DNA from: Microbacterium testaceum
GTDB taxonomy: Bacteria; Actinomycetota; Actinomycetes; Actinomycetales; Microbacteriaceae
Assembly (NCBI RefSeq): GCF_006539145.1
Contig: NZ_BJML01000016.1
Span: 1 to 44,340, forward strand
Reading direction: 5' to 3'
Length of the DNA: 44,340 bases
In this document: positions 8,715-16,725 of the stretch, piece by piece
How the letters are laid out: each line of letters opens with the position of its first letter
Numbering within the stretch: position 1 is the stretch's first letter
Position numbers and translations under genes: made by a program
Notes under the pieces: generated by a model
Told to the model about the DNA's origin: nothing
Seen by the model: the letters and a program-made list of their open reading frames with translations, nothing else
Database searches by the model: none

Positions 8715-9749
8715 GTGACCCCGCGCAAGCCGACGCTCCACGACGTGGCCGCCGGCGCGGGCGTCTCGATCGCCGCCGCGTCCTTCGCACTCCGGGGGAA
8801 ATCGGGGGTGTCTGCTGAGACACGCGACCGCGTGACGGCCGTCGCCCGCGACCTCGGCTATTCGGTGAACATGCCCGCGCGTAACCTCCGCACCGCCCGA
8901 TCGGGGGCCGTCGGACTCCACCTCCCGGCGGGAACGACCCACCTCCCGTACTACACCGACTTCGCCTTCGGAGTCGTCGAGGCCGCGGATCGCCGCGGAC
9001 TGTCGGTGATCCTGCTCCCCCATCGCGACGACGCCGCGAGCGGCGCCCCGGCATCGTTCGTCGACGGATATGTCGTGGTCGACGCCTCGATCGAGGATGC
9101 CGGCATCCGAGCCCTGCTCGACTCCGGTCGTCCCGTGGTCAGCGGCGAACACGTCTTCGGCGGGATGGGACGCACGAGTGCGAGCGTCGCCATCGATCAC
9201 GCCGCCGCCCTGCGACGTCTGCTCGCCCACCTGAGCGAGCGCGGGGCGCAGCGCATCGCGGCGGTCCTCCCTCCCGACGGGACCGCATGGAGCCGGGAAC
9301 TCGCCGAAACCTACGAGAGCTGGGCCCGCGAGCACGGCCTCGACGGCCTGTCACGAACCGTGTCGTTCGTGCCGACGGCGGCCGAGATCGCCACCGTGGT
9401 GACGGAGATCGTCGCCGACCCCACCGTGGACGCCGTCGTCATCGCCCCGAGCGGATCGGCGGCGACCGCCCTCGCCGCCGCCGCCCGCGCGGGGCGCCGG
9501 GTCGGCGACGACCTGCTCGTCGCTGCCTGCGTCGACGAGCCCGCCCACGCCCTGCTCTCACCGCCGGTCACCTCGATCGACCTCGCCGCGCGCGAGCTCG
9601 GTGCGGCATGCCTCGAGCTGCTCGTCGAGGTCTGGGATGCCGAGACCCTCGCCGATCCCGTCCGAGTCGCCCACCCGCGTCTCGTCGTGCGCGACAGCAC
9701 GGCCGGACACGGGGGCGATCCGGGCGAGACGCTGCACCCCGCGACCTAG
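8715..9749 (+). CDS. LacI-family transcriptional regulator
   Basis: A 344-aa LacI/GalR-family regulator. The helix-turn-helix and hinge occupy residues 6-60 (PTLHDVAAGAGVSIAAASFALRGKSGVS, then RVTAVARDLGYSVNMPARNLRT). A periplasmic-binding-protein-like effector domain follows (SGAVGLHLP, YVVVDASIEDAGIRALLDSGRPVV, the C-terminal DEPAHALLSPPVTSIDLAARELG). By family behaviour it represses until an effector binds. Its divergent position and the palindrome at 8637-8648 suggest it controls the MFS-amidohydrolase operon and perhaps itself. The GTG start at 8715 agrees with the family's N-terminus. The gene contains a perfect GGATGCCGGCATCC palindrome at 9095-9108. The -10 of the next gene overlaps its stop codon. 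Confidence 0.9.
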   Translation: MTPRKPTLHDVAAGAGVSIAAASFALRGKSGVSAETRDRVTAVARDLGYSVNMPARNLRTARSGAVGLHLPAGTTHLPYYTDFAFGVVEAADRRGLSVILLPHRDDAASGAPASFVDGYVVVDASIEDAGIRALLDSGRPVVSGEHVFGGMGRTSASVAIDHAAALRRLLAHLSERGAQRIAAVLPPDGTAWSRELAETYESWAREHGLDGLSRTVSFVPTAAEIATVVTEIVADPTVDAVVIAPSGSAATALAAAARAGRRVGDDLLVAACVDEPAHALLSPPVTSIDLAARELGAACLELLVEVWDAETLADPVRVAHPRLVVRDSTAGHGGDPGETLHPAT

Positions 9750-9752
9750 GGT
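9747..9752 (+). promoter_or_regulatory. -10 hexamer TAGGGT embedded in the LacI stop codon
   Basis: TAGGGT includes the TAG stop of the preceding gene and lies 7 nt before the GTG at 9760, so the downstream regulator may have its own leaderless promoter besides any read-through. Confidence 0.4.
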
Positions 9753-9759
9753 GGACATC

Positions 9760-12612
9760 GTGCGGGTGCGGTTCTTCGGCGGATTGAGCGTCGACACGGG
9801 CGAAGGGCACGTCACGGTGCCCGGCCGCGGGCAGCAGTCGCTCCTGCTGCGCCTCGCCGTCGACGCCGGCACCACGGTGGGCTACCGGGCCCTGGCTGAG
9901 GACATCTGGGGCCTCGACACCCCCGACGATCCCCGCGCTGCACTGCAATCCCTCGTCTCGCGCCTGCGTCGGGCCCTCCCCACCGGCACGGTCTCATCGG
10001 CCCCCGGCGGCTATCGACTCGACCTGCCGCGGACGGCGATCGACATCACCTGCTTCCAGGATCTCGTCGCCCAGGCTCGCTCCACGGGCGATGCCGCACC
10101 GGCGCGGGAAGCATTGGCCCTGTGGAGCGGTGAGGTGTGGACCCCGCACGACGGGTTCGACTGGCTCGTCCGCGACCTGCTCGAGGACCGATCGCACGCC
10201 GAGCGCGTGGTCGCCACCGCTCCCCCGCCCGTGGCAGGGTCGTTCTCTGCTGCCGATGTCACGCCCGCCGCCCTCACCGCCCTCGTGGGTCGCGGGGTCG
10301 AGCTCGATGCCATCCGCGAACGTCTGACGACGGATCGCCTCGTCACCCTCATCGGTCCCGGCGGTGCGGGCAAGACCACCCTCGCCGTCGAGACGGTGCG
10401 CGCGGTCACCGACTCGATCGTCGTCGAGCTCGCCCCGGCCGCCGCGGGAGACGTATGGACGGCGATCGCGGGGGCGGTCGGTCGTCGCATCCGCCTCCCC
10501 GAGTCGGCAGGTGCGTCCCTCACCGCAGCCGAGCGCGTGGCCGAGGCCGTCACCGGTCGACGCGTCGTGATCGTGCTCGACAACTGCGAGCACGTCATCC
10601 ACGAGGCCGCCGAGGCCGCCCTCGCTCTGCTGCGCATGAGCCCGGGAGTGCGCGTGCTGACCACGAGCCGCGAACCCCTCGGCATCCCGGGAGAAGCCTT
10701 CGTCGATCTCGGTCCGCTGCCGCCCGAAGACGCGGCCACGCTCTTCGCCCAGCGCGTGCGGTCGGCGCGGGGACGCGTTCCTGACGACGACGAGCGCGAA
10801 ACCGCGCAGCGCATCGTGCGACGCCTCGACGGATTACCCCTCGCGATCGAGCTCGCCGCCGCCCGCTCCCGCACCCTGTCGCTCGCCGAGATCGACGCGG
10901 GACTCGACGACCGATTCGCGCTGCTGTCGAACGGGCCGCGGCTCAGTTCGCAGCGCCACCGCACCCTGCGTGCCCTCATCGACTGGAGCTGGGACACCCT
11001 CGGCGGGGGCGAACGCACCGCCCTGCAGGTCGCCGCGGTGTTCCCCGACGGAATCGGAGCGGCCGACGCTGCCGCCGTGGCTCGCGCCTTCGACAGGGAT
11101 GCCGCCGATTTCGACGCCCTCGTCGACCGCTCGCTGCTCGTCCGACGCGAGGGACGTTTCCGCATGCTCGAAACCGTGCGCGAGTACGGCCTCGAACGCC
11201 TGCGCGAGGACGGGAACGAGGTGCCGTTCCGCGCGCGGGCGGCCGCAGTCCTGACCCGTCTCGCCGCACAGCGCGAGCAGACCGTGCGCGGACCGGGGCT
11301 GCGAGCGGCCCTCGCCTGGTTCGACGCGAACGACGAGAACCTGGCCGCAGCACTGCGCACCTACGTCGACTCGGGCGATCGGAGAGAGGGCATCCCGCTG
11401 CTGCGCAGCCTGCTGTGGCCCTGGGCGGTGCGCGAGCGCGGCGACGACCTGCGCCGCGCGGTCGGAGAGTTCGCCGACGCCGACGCCCCGCTCGACAGCG
11501 AGGCCCGGGTGGTGGTCGAGTCTCTCGCCCTCTTCTCCGCGTCGTTCCCCGAAGCCGGACGAACCGCGACCGTGGCCCCCGAAGCATATGCGGTCCGCCG
11601 CGCCGAGCTCGAGGCGGCGGCGGCGGCGTACCCCTCCGAGGTGACGGCGCTGGTGGCCCCGCTCCTGCGGCTGGCTGCGACCGTGATTCTCGCCGGAGGC
11701 GGCGAGGGCGAGCGCACCTGGCACGTCGAGGTGACCGATGACGAGCTCGCCGAGGCTCCCCCGTGGTCGCGCGCGATTCTGCACGCCCTGCGCGCGGGAG
11801 CCGCCCAGAACTCCGGCGACATGGACGCACTCGGGGTCGAGAGCGCGAAGGCGTTGCAGATGTTCGAGATGATCGGCGACCCGTGGGGCACGGGTTTCGC
11901 CAGCCAGCTGCGCTCCGAATGGCTCGTGCTCGCCGACCGTCTCGACGAGGCGCTCGCCGTCATCGACCGCTCCGGCGACGCGATCCGCGGCCTCACCTCC
12001 GCGCCGGATCTGCTTCAGCAGGAGGCTCAGGCGGTCGGCATCCTCCTCCGCCTCGGCCGCCTCGACCTCGCCCGGCGGCGGGCGGCCGACATCGATCGCG
12101 CGGCGGCGGCGGACGGATCCGTTCGCGCGCTGGGGCAGGCGCGCATGACCGCGGCCCAGATCGAGATCGCCGCAGATGACGGCGACGCCGCCCTGCGCCA
12201 GATCGAGCGCATCGATCTGGCCGGGCAACCCGGCATCCCGGATCAGTTCCTCGCGTGGATCGACGCGCAGCGGGCCCAGGCTCTGCTGCTCCTGGGGCGT
12301 TGCGACGAGGCCCGCGACGTCCTGCGCACGGGGCTCACGCGCGCCGCCGACTCGCGGGACCATCCCATCATCGCCATCGTCCTGCTCACGGTGGCGGGAT
12401 GGAACGCGGCCGTCGACCGCCTCGACCGCGCCGAGGAGGCACTCGCCCGGGCGGACGCCGTCCGCGGAGGCTCCGACGAACGCGCCCCCTTCGCCGTGTG
12501 GGTGCGCGAGCGCATGACAGCGGGCGCCGAGGTGACCCCGGCGCCCGCTGTCGGCATCCGTCCCGCTCTTTCGAAGGTGGATGCCGAGACCCTTCTCGCG
12601 TTGCTCGACTAG
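9760..12612 (+). CDS. BTAD-like/NB-ARC-type ATPase transcriptional regulator (AfsR/SARP family architecture)
   Basis: A regulator of about 950 aa. Residues 1-90 are an OmpR-type winged helix (VRFFGGLSVDTGEGHVTVPGRGQQSLLLRLAVDAGTTVG split over several strands; RAALQSLVSRLRRALP is the recognition region). A shortened bacterial-transcriptional-activation-like segment follows (ITCFQDLVAQARS...LALWSGEVW). The STAND ATPase module has Walker A GPGGAGKTT near 199-207 and Walker B VVIVLDNCEH near 269-278, and the C-terminal half consists of TPR-like helices. Such proteins activate neighbouring genes on sensing a signal through the ATPase/TPR part. The GTG at 9760 is chosen for its -10 spacing; GTG 9751 is possible. 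Its stop shares CTAG with the convergent permease stop. Confidence 0.85.
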   Translation: MRVRFFGGLSVDTGEGHVTVPGRGQQSLLLRLAVDAGTTVGYRALAEDIWGLDTPDDPRAALQSLVSRLRRALPTGTVSSAPGGYRLDLPRTAIDITCFQDLVAQARSTGDAAPAREALALWSGEVWTPHDGFDWLVRDLLEDRSHAERVVATAPPPVAGSFSAADVTPAALTALVGRGVELDAIRERLTTDRLVTLIGPGGAGKTTLAVETVRAVTDSIVVELAPAAAGDVWTAIAGAVGRRIRLPESAGASLTAAERVAEAVTGRRVVIVLDNCEHVIHEAAEAALALLRMSPGVRVLTTSREPLGIPGEAFVDLGPLPPEDAATLFAQRVRSARGRVPDDDERETAQRIVRRLDGLPLAIELAAARSRTLSLAEIDAGLDDRFALLSNGPRLSSQRHRTLRALIDWSWDTLGGGERTALQVAAVFPDGIGAADAAAVARAFDRDAADFDALVDRSLLVRREGRFRMLETVREYGLERLREDGNEVPFRARAAAVLTRLAAQREQTVRGPGLRAALAWFDANDENLAAALRTYVDSGDRREGIPLLRSLLWPWAVRERGDDLRRAVGEFADADAPLDSEARVVVESLALFSASFPEAGRTATVAPEAYAVRRAELEAAAAAYPSEVTALVAPLLRLAATVILAGGGEGERTWHVEVTDDELAEAPPWSRAILHALRAGAAQNSGDMDALGVESAKALQMFEMIGDPWGTGFASQLRSEWLVLADRLDEALAVIDRSGDAIRGLTSAPDLLQQEAQAVGILLRLGRLDLARRRAADIDRAAAADGSVRALGQARMTAAQIEIAADDGDAALRQIERIDLAGQPGIPDQFLAWIDAQRAQALLLLGRCDEARDVLRTGLTRAADSRDHPIIAIVLLTVAGWNAAVDRLDRAEEALARADAVRGGSDERAPFAVWVRERMTAGAEVTPAPAVGIRPALSKVDAETLLALLD

Positions 12613-13412
12613 GCCTTGCGCATGTAGGCGCGCACCGTGAGCGGGGCGAACACCGCCACGATCACCGCCGCCCCGACGAGCGAGATGATCACGTCGGAGC
12701 CCGCCGTGCCGGTGTTGACGAGGTCGCGCACCGCGGTGACGAGGTGCGAGACGGGGTTCACGTCGACGAACCACTGCAGCCACGACGGCATGGTGTTCGA
12801 GGGCACGAACGCGTTCGACAGGAACGTCAGCGGGAACAGGATCAGCATCGAGATGCCCTGCACGCTCGACGCGCTGCGCGCGATGACACCGAAGAACGCG
12901 AAGATCCAGCTGATCGCCCACGAGCAGGCGATGACGAGCAGGCCCGCGGCGACCACGGCCCAGATGCCGCCGGCCGGACGCAGACCCATGATGAAGCCCA
13001 TCGTGAAGGTCAGCACGGTCGCGATCGCGTACCGCACCGTGTCGGCCAGCAGCGCCCCCGACAGCGGGGCGATACGAGCGATGGGAAGCGAGCGGAACCG
13101 GTCGAACACTCCCTTGTCCATGTCTTCGCGCAGCTGCGTGCCGGTGACGACCGAGGTCGTGATGACGGTCTGCACCAAGATGCCGGGGATGATGATCGGC
13201 AGGTAGCTCTGCACGTCTCCCGCGATGGCGCCGCCGAAGATGTACGTGAACATCAGGGTGAACAGGATCGGCTGCACCGTGACATCGATCAGCTGCTCGG
13301 GCGTGCGGCGGATCTTCAGCAGACCGCGGCCGGCCATCGTGACGGTGTTCTGCAGGGTCTGCGCGAGGCTCGCGGTGCGGGGCAGGTCGCGGGTGGCGGT
13401 GAGGGCGCTCAT
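12609..13412 (-). CDS. ABC transporter permease, DrrB/ABC-2 type
   Basis: A 267-aa ABC-2 membrane subunit with six predicted helices. The cytoplasmic N-terminus includes TVTMAGRGLLKIRRTPEQLIDVTVQPILFTLMFTYIFGGAI split by family-typical residues, then the LREDMDKGVFDRFRSLPI coupling segment, and a late LFPLTFLSNAFVPSNTMPSWLQ loop characteristic of DrrB-like permeases. It forms an exporter with the ATPase encoded immediately upstream. Start ATG 13412 overlaps the ATPase stop by 4 nt (ATGA), indicating translational coupling. The stop overlaps that of the convergent BTAD-like regulator by 4 nt. The family exports hydrophobic drugs or antibiotics; the substrate is not shown here. Confidence 0.9.
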   Translation of the reverse strand: MSALTATRDLPRTASLAQTLQNTVTMAGRGLLKIRRTPEQLIDVTVQPILFTLMFTYIFGGAIAGDVQSYLPIIIPGILVQTVITTSVVTGTQLREDMDKGVFDRFRSLPIARIAPLSGALLADTVRYAIATVLTFTMGFIMGLRPAGGIWAVVAAGLLVIACSWAISWIFAFFGVIARSASSVQGISMLILFPLTFLSNAFVPSNTMPSWLQWFVDVNPVSHLVTAVRDLVNTGTAGSDVIISLVGAAVIVAVFAPLTVRAYMRKA

Positions 13413-14419
13413 GAGCGGGCTCCTTCCAGGTCGGCGGCGCTCTCGCGCGCGGCGGTGTCGTCGGTCGGCACACCGGTGCCGGTGAGGGTGAGGAAGACCT
13501 CGTCGAGGGTGGGCTGCTGCACGCTGAACTCGCTCAGGTGCAGTCCTTCCTCGCGGAACGCCACGAGCAGGTCGGTGACCCGGTCGGGGTCGGACATGGG
13601 CACCGTGAGGCGCGCGGCCTCGGGCGAGACGATGGCCGTGGCATCGAGCACCCGTCGGACGGTCGCTCGCGCGGCGTCGAGGTCGGAACCCGGCTGCAAC
13701 CGCAGGACGAGCGAGGCCTGGCCGACGGAGGCCTTGAGTTCGAGCGCCGTGCCCTCGGCGACGACGCGTCCGCGGTCGATGACGGCGATGCGGTCGGCGA
13801 GCTGGTCGGCTTCGTCGAGGTACTGCGTGGTGAGGACGACGGTGGATCCGGATGCCACGAGCCGGCGGATCGTGTCCCACATCTGTCCACGGGTGCGGGG
13901 GTCCAGGCCCGTGGTCGGCTCGTCGAGGAAGATGAGCGGCGGCTGCGCGATGAGAGAAGCCGCGAGGTCGAGCCGGCGACGCATGCCGCCGGAGAACTTC
14001 GCCAACGGACGGGATGCGGCCTCGGTGAGCCCGAACTCCTCGAGCAGCTCGCTCGCCTTGCGGCGCGCATCACCGCGGGAAAGGCCCAGCAGTCGGCCGA
14101 AGATCATCAGGTTCTCGGTCGCGGAGAGCTTCTCGTCGACCGAGGCGAACTGCCCGGTCAGGCCGATGAGCTGACGCACGACGTGCGGCTCGCGGGCCAC
14201 GTCGTGGCCGAAGATCTCGGCCCGGCCGCCGTCGGGTCGCAGCAGCGTCGTGAGCATGCTGATGGTGGTGGTCTTGCCGGCACCGTTGGGGCCGAGCACG
14301 CCGTAGACCGTGCCGGCCTCGACGACGAGATCGACGCCGTCGACGGCCCGGTTGGCGCCGAACGTCTTGACGAGCCCTTCGGCTCGGACCGCGGGAGTGC
14401 GGGTGGATGAAGTGGTCAT
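13409..14419 (-). CDS. ABC transporter ATP-binding protein, daunorubicin-resistance (DrrA) family
   Basis: A 336-aa nucleotide-binding subunit. Walker A is GPNGAGKTTT (about residues 38-47), the signature is KFSGGMRRRLDLAASL, Walker B is LIFLDEPTTGLDPRTR, and the H-loop follows in VVLTTQYLDEADQLADR. The C-terminal about 90 residues match the DrrA accessory region and end in QPTLDEVFLTLTG, as in this family. It is the first gene of the pair. ATG 14419 has CATCCT 6 nt upstream (14431-14426 on the minus strand), so the mRNA may be leaderless. Three direct GTGACAGC repeats lie farther upstream and may bind the neighbouring BTAD-like regulator. Confidence 0.92.
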   Translation of the reverse strand: MTTSSTRTPAVRAEGLVKTFGANRAVDGVDLVVEAGTVYGVLGPNGAGKTTTISMLTTLLRPDGGRAEIFGHDVAREPHVVRQLIGLTGQFASVDEKLSATENLMIFGRLLGLSRGDARRKASELLEEFGLTEAASRPLAKFSGGMRRRLDLAASLIAQPPLIFLDEPTTGLDPRTRGQMWDTIRRLVASGSTVVLTTQYLDEADQLADRIAVIDRGRVVAEGTALELKASVGQASLVLRLQPGSDLDAARATVRRVLDATAIVSPEAARLTVPMSDPDRVTDLLVAFREEGLHLSEFSVQQPTLDEVFLTLTGTGVPTDDTAARESAADLEGARS

Positions 14420-14452
14420 GACGACAGGATGCGCCGGAGGCTCTGCCGCACC

Positions 14453-14493
14453 GCTGTCACGGCGGCGGGAGCGCTGTCACGGCGCTGTCACGA
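14453..14493 (-). repeat. Three direct repeats GCTGTCACG upstream of the DrrAB genes
   Basis: GCTGTCACG occurs at 14453-14461, 14473-14481 and 14485-14493, in the same orientation with starts 20 and 12 bp apart. It lies 22-60 bp upstream of the putative -10 of the ABC operon. OmpR-type winged-helix and SARP regulators usually bind direct repeats, and such a regulator is encoded convergently to this operon. Confidence 0.55.
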
Positions 14494-14506
14494 CTCCCCC
14501 GAGACG

Positions 14507-14555
14507 ACGAGAGACCGGATGCCACGGCCTCGGGCCACGGCATCCGGTCTCTCGT
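14507..14555 (-). terminator. glyS terminator hairpin with GGATGCC in its stem
   Basis: A perfect 17-bp stem (14507-14523 with 14539-14555) and a 15-nt loop, 9 nt beyond the glyS stop. No U-tract follows, as is common in actinobacteria. The stem arms contain GGATGCC and GGCATCC. Confidence 0.8.
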
Positions 14556-14564
14556 TCTCGCGGG

Positions 14565-15953
14565 TCAGGCTCCGCGCAGGCGCTCCGCCAGGTAGCCCTG
14601 CAGCGCGTCGAGACCGATGCGCTCCTGGCCCATGGTGTCGCGGTCGCGCACGGTCACGGCGTTGTCGTCGAGCGAGTCGAAGTCGACCGTGACGCAGAAC
14701 GGGGTACCGATCTCGTCCTGGCGGCGGTAGCGGCGGCCGATGGCGCCGGCGTCGTCGAAGTCGATGTTCCACCCGGCCGAGCGCAGGGTGTCGGCGACCT
14801 CGCGGGCCAACGGCGACAGACGCTCGTTGCGCGAGAGCGGCAGCACGGCGACCTTGACGGGCGCGAGGCGCGGGTCGAGCTTGAGCACCGTGCGGGTGTC
14901 GGTGCCGCCCTTGGCGTTGGGCACCTCTTCTTCGCGGTACGCGTCGACGAGGAAGGCCATCATCGCGCGCGTCAGACCGAACGAGGGCTCGATCACATAG
15001 GGCGTGTACTTCTCGCCCGAGGCCTGGTCGAAGAAGGTGAGCGACTGGCCCGAGGCCTCGGAGTGGCTCTTGAGGTCGTAGTCGGTGCGGTTGGCGACCC
15101 CCATGAGCTCGCCCCACTCCTTGCCCGGGAAGCCGAAGCGGTACTCGACGTCGATCGTGCCGGCGGAGTAGTGCGCGCGGTCGTCCTCGGGGACGTCGAA
15201 GCGCTTCATGTTCTCGGGGTCGATGCCCAGCTCGATGAACCAGTTCCAGCAGGCCTCGACCCAGTGCTCGAACCACTCGTTCGCCTCGGCCGGCGGGGTG
15301 AAGTACTCGATCTCCATCTGCTCGAACTCGCGCGTTCGGAAGATGAAGTTTCCGGGGGTGATCTCGTTGCGGAACGCCTTGCCGACCTGGCCGACGCCGA
15401 ACGGGGGCTTGCGACGGGATGCCGTGAGCACGTTCGAGAAGTTCACGAAAATGCCCTGCGCGGTCTCGGGGCGCAGGAAGTACAGGCCCGACTCGTCGTC
15501 GACGACGCCGAGGTAGGTCTTGACCAGGCCCGAGAACGACTTGGGCTCGGTGTACTGGCCCTTCGTGCCGCAGTTCGGGCAGGGCACGTCGGCGAGGCCG
15601 TTCTCGGCCTTGCGGTTCTTGCGCGCCTCGAAGTCCTCGATGAGGGTGTCGGCGCGGAAACGCTTGTGGCAGCTCAGGCACTCGACCAACGGGTCGGTGA
15701 AGGTGGCGACGTGGCCCGAGGCCTCCCACACGCGCTTGGGCAGGATGATGCTCGAGTCGAGACCCACCATGTCGCCGCGCCCGCGGACGAAGGTCTGCCA
15801 CCACTGCCGACGGATGTTCTCCTTCAGCTCGGTCCCGAGGGGGCCGTAGTCCCACGCGGACCGCGAACCGCCGTAGATCTCACCGGCCTGGAAGACGAAC
15901 CCCCGATGGCGGGCGAGGGCGATGACCTTATCGAGGCGGGATTGTTCGGCCAC
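14565..15953 (-). CDS. glyS: Glycyl-tRNA synthetase (bacterial alpha2 / eukaryote-like class II type)
   Basis: A 462-aa class II aminoacyl-tRNA synthetase that charges tRNA-Gly. The N-terminus [28 protein letters not shown] and [10 protein letters not shown] are diagnostic of the homodimeric type. CLSCHKRFR and CPNCGTKGQ form a zinc-binding pair. Motif 2 is [25 protein letters not shown] read as separate strands, followed by the Gly-recognition [13 protein letters not shown]; motif 3 is [11 protein letters not shown]. The C-terminal anticodon domain is [18 protein letters not shown] onward. Length matches the family. The GTG start has a GGAG ribosome binding site 5 nt upstream. It is a single-gene unit ending in a strong hairpin. 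Confidence 0.97.
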   Translation of the reverse strand: MAEQSRLDKVIALARHRGFVFQAGEIYGGSRSAWDYGPLGTELKENIRRQWWQTFVRGRGDMVGLDSSIILPKRVWEASGHVATFTDPLVECLSCHKRFRADTLIEDFEARKNRKAENGLADVPCPNCGTKGQYTEPKSFSGLVKTYLGVVDDESGLYFLRPETAQGIFVNFSNVLTASRRKPPFGVGQVGKAFRNEITPGNFIFRTREFEQMEIEYFTPPAEANEWFEHWVEACWNWFIELGIDPENMKRFDVPEDDRAHYSAGTIDVEYRFGFPGKEWGELMGVANRTDYDLKSHSEASGQSLTFFDQASGEKYTPYVIEPSFGLTRAMMAFLVDAYREEEVPNAKGGTDTRTVLKLDPRLAPVKVAVLPLSRNERLSPLAREVADTLRSAGWNIDFDDAGAIGRRYRRQDEIGTPFCVTVDFDSLDDNAVTVRDRDTMGQERIGLDALQGYLAERLRGA

Positions 15954-16011
15954 GGTGGCTCCAATGGTCGGGAAAGTTGTGGGGATCGAGCGCGAGTGCG
16001 CGGCATCCAGT

Positions 16012-16725
16012 TTATCGAAGCGGCCCGTGTTCTTCCGGCCCGCCGGTCAGCGCCCGATCGCGCTCCGCCCGCCAGTTCTGCAGGTACGGCATCGCGGTGT
16101 TCGCCGCATGGGCGCCGCGGGTGGCGCGCGCTGCGGCGGCCAGGGCCGCGGGGCTCTCCGCCAGCGTTGACGGCATGTGCGCGATCGGGTAGGGGAAGCG
16201 GTTGCGGAACATGTCCATCCACAGCAGCACCAGATCGCCGTCGTGCGCCAGAGTCGCTCGGGTGCGCGAGCCGCGCTCGTGCCGCTCGATCGACCATCCG
16301 CCGCGGTGGATGGTCGCCCGATAGTCGGGATCGCCGCCCCACGCCCAGCTCCCCCCTCCCCCTCTCGGGGTGAACGGACCGCGCACGGCGAGGGCGGCGG
16401 CGAGGGCCTTCGGCGTCCACGGCGCGGGGAAGAACGTCGACAGGCTCACGCCGAGAGCGAGCGGCGACAACAGCGCAGACACCTCGGCATCGTCCCGGGG
16501 TACCTCGGCGGCGAGGGCGGCGAGCAGCGCGACGGTCGTGGGCGCCGGCTCTCCCTCGTCGAGCAGGGCGATGAACGTCTGCAACGACAGCACGTACGAC
16601 CGGTGCGCCGCGGCATCCCGGAACGGGGGAAGGGGGATGCCGTCGACCGCCGGACGACCCCACGGGACGTCCTCGCCCGAGGTCTCGCTGAGCCCCTCAC
16701 GGCCCGGCCGGGCGCCCCGGCTCAT
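16012..16725 (-). CDS. Hypothetical protein coupled to the MenC/NSAR-like gene
   Basis: A 237-aa protein I do not recognise. It appears soluble, with a Pro/Gly-rich N-terminus, an Ala/Leu-rich helical middle ([36 protein letters not shown]) and a Trp-containing beta-like region ([51 protein letters not shown]). The C-terminus is [30 protein letters not shown]. The start ATG 16725 overlaps the TGA of the upstream racemase/OSBS-like gene as ATGA, so the two are almost certainly co-translated. Context therefore suggests a role linked to that enzyme, but the sequence gives no direct clue. The open frame extends upstream into the neighbour and was trimmed at the coupled start. Confidence 0.65.
   Translation of the reverse strand: MSRGARPGREGLSETSGEDVPWGRPAVDGIPLPPFRDAAAHRSYVLSLQTFIALLDEGEPAPTTVALLAALAAEVPRDDAEVSALLSPLALGVSLSTFFPAPWTPKALAAALAVRGPFTPRGGGGSWAWGGDPDYRATIHRGGWSIERHERGSRTRATLAHDGDLVLLWMDMFRNRFPYPIAHMPSTLAESPAALAAAARATRGAHAANTAMPYLQNWRAERDRALTGGPEEHGPLR

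Noticed and set aside
10834..13473. An 879-codon minus-strand open frame spanning the BTAD-like gene and permease
   Set aside because: It is antisense to the regulator with its Walker motifs, and out of frame with the permease.
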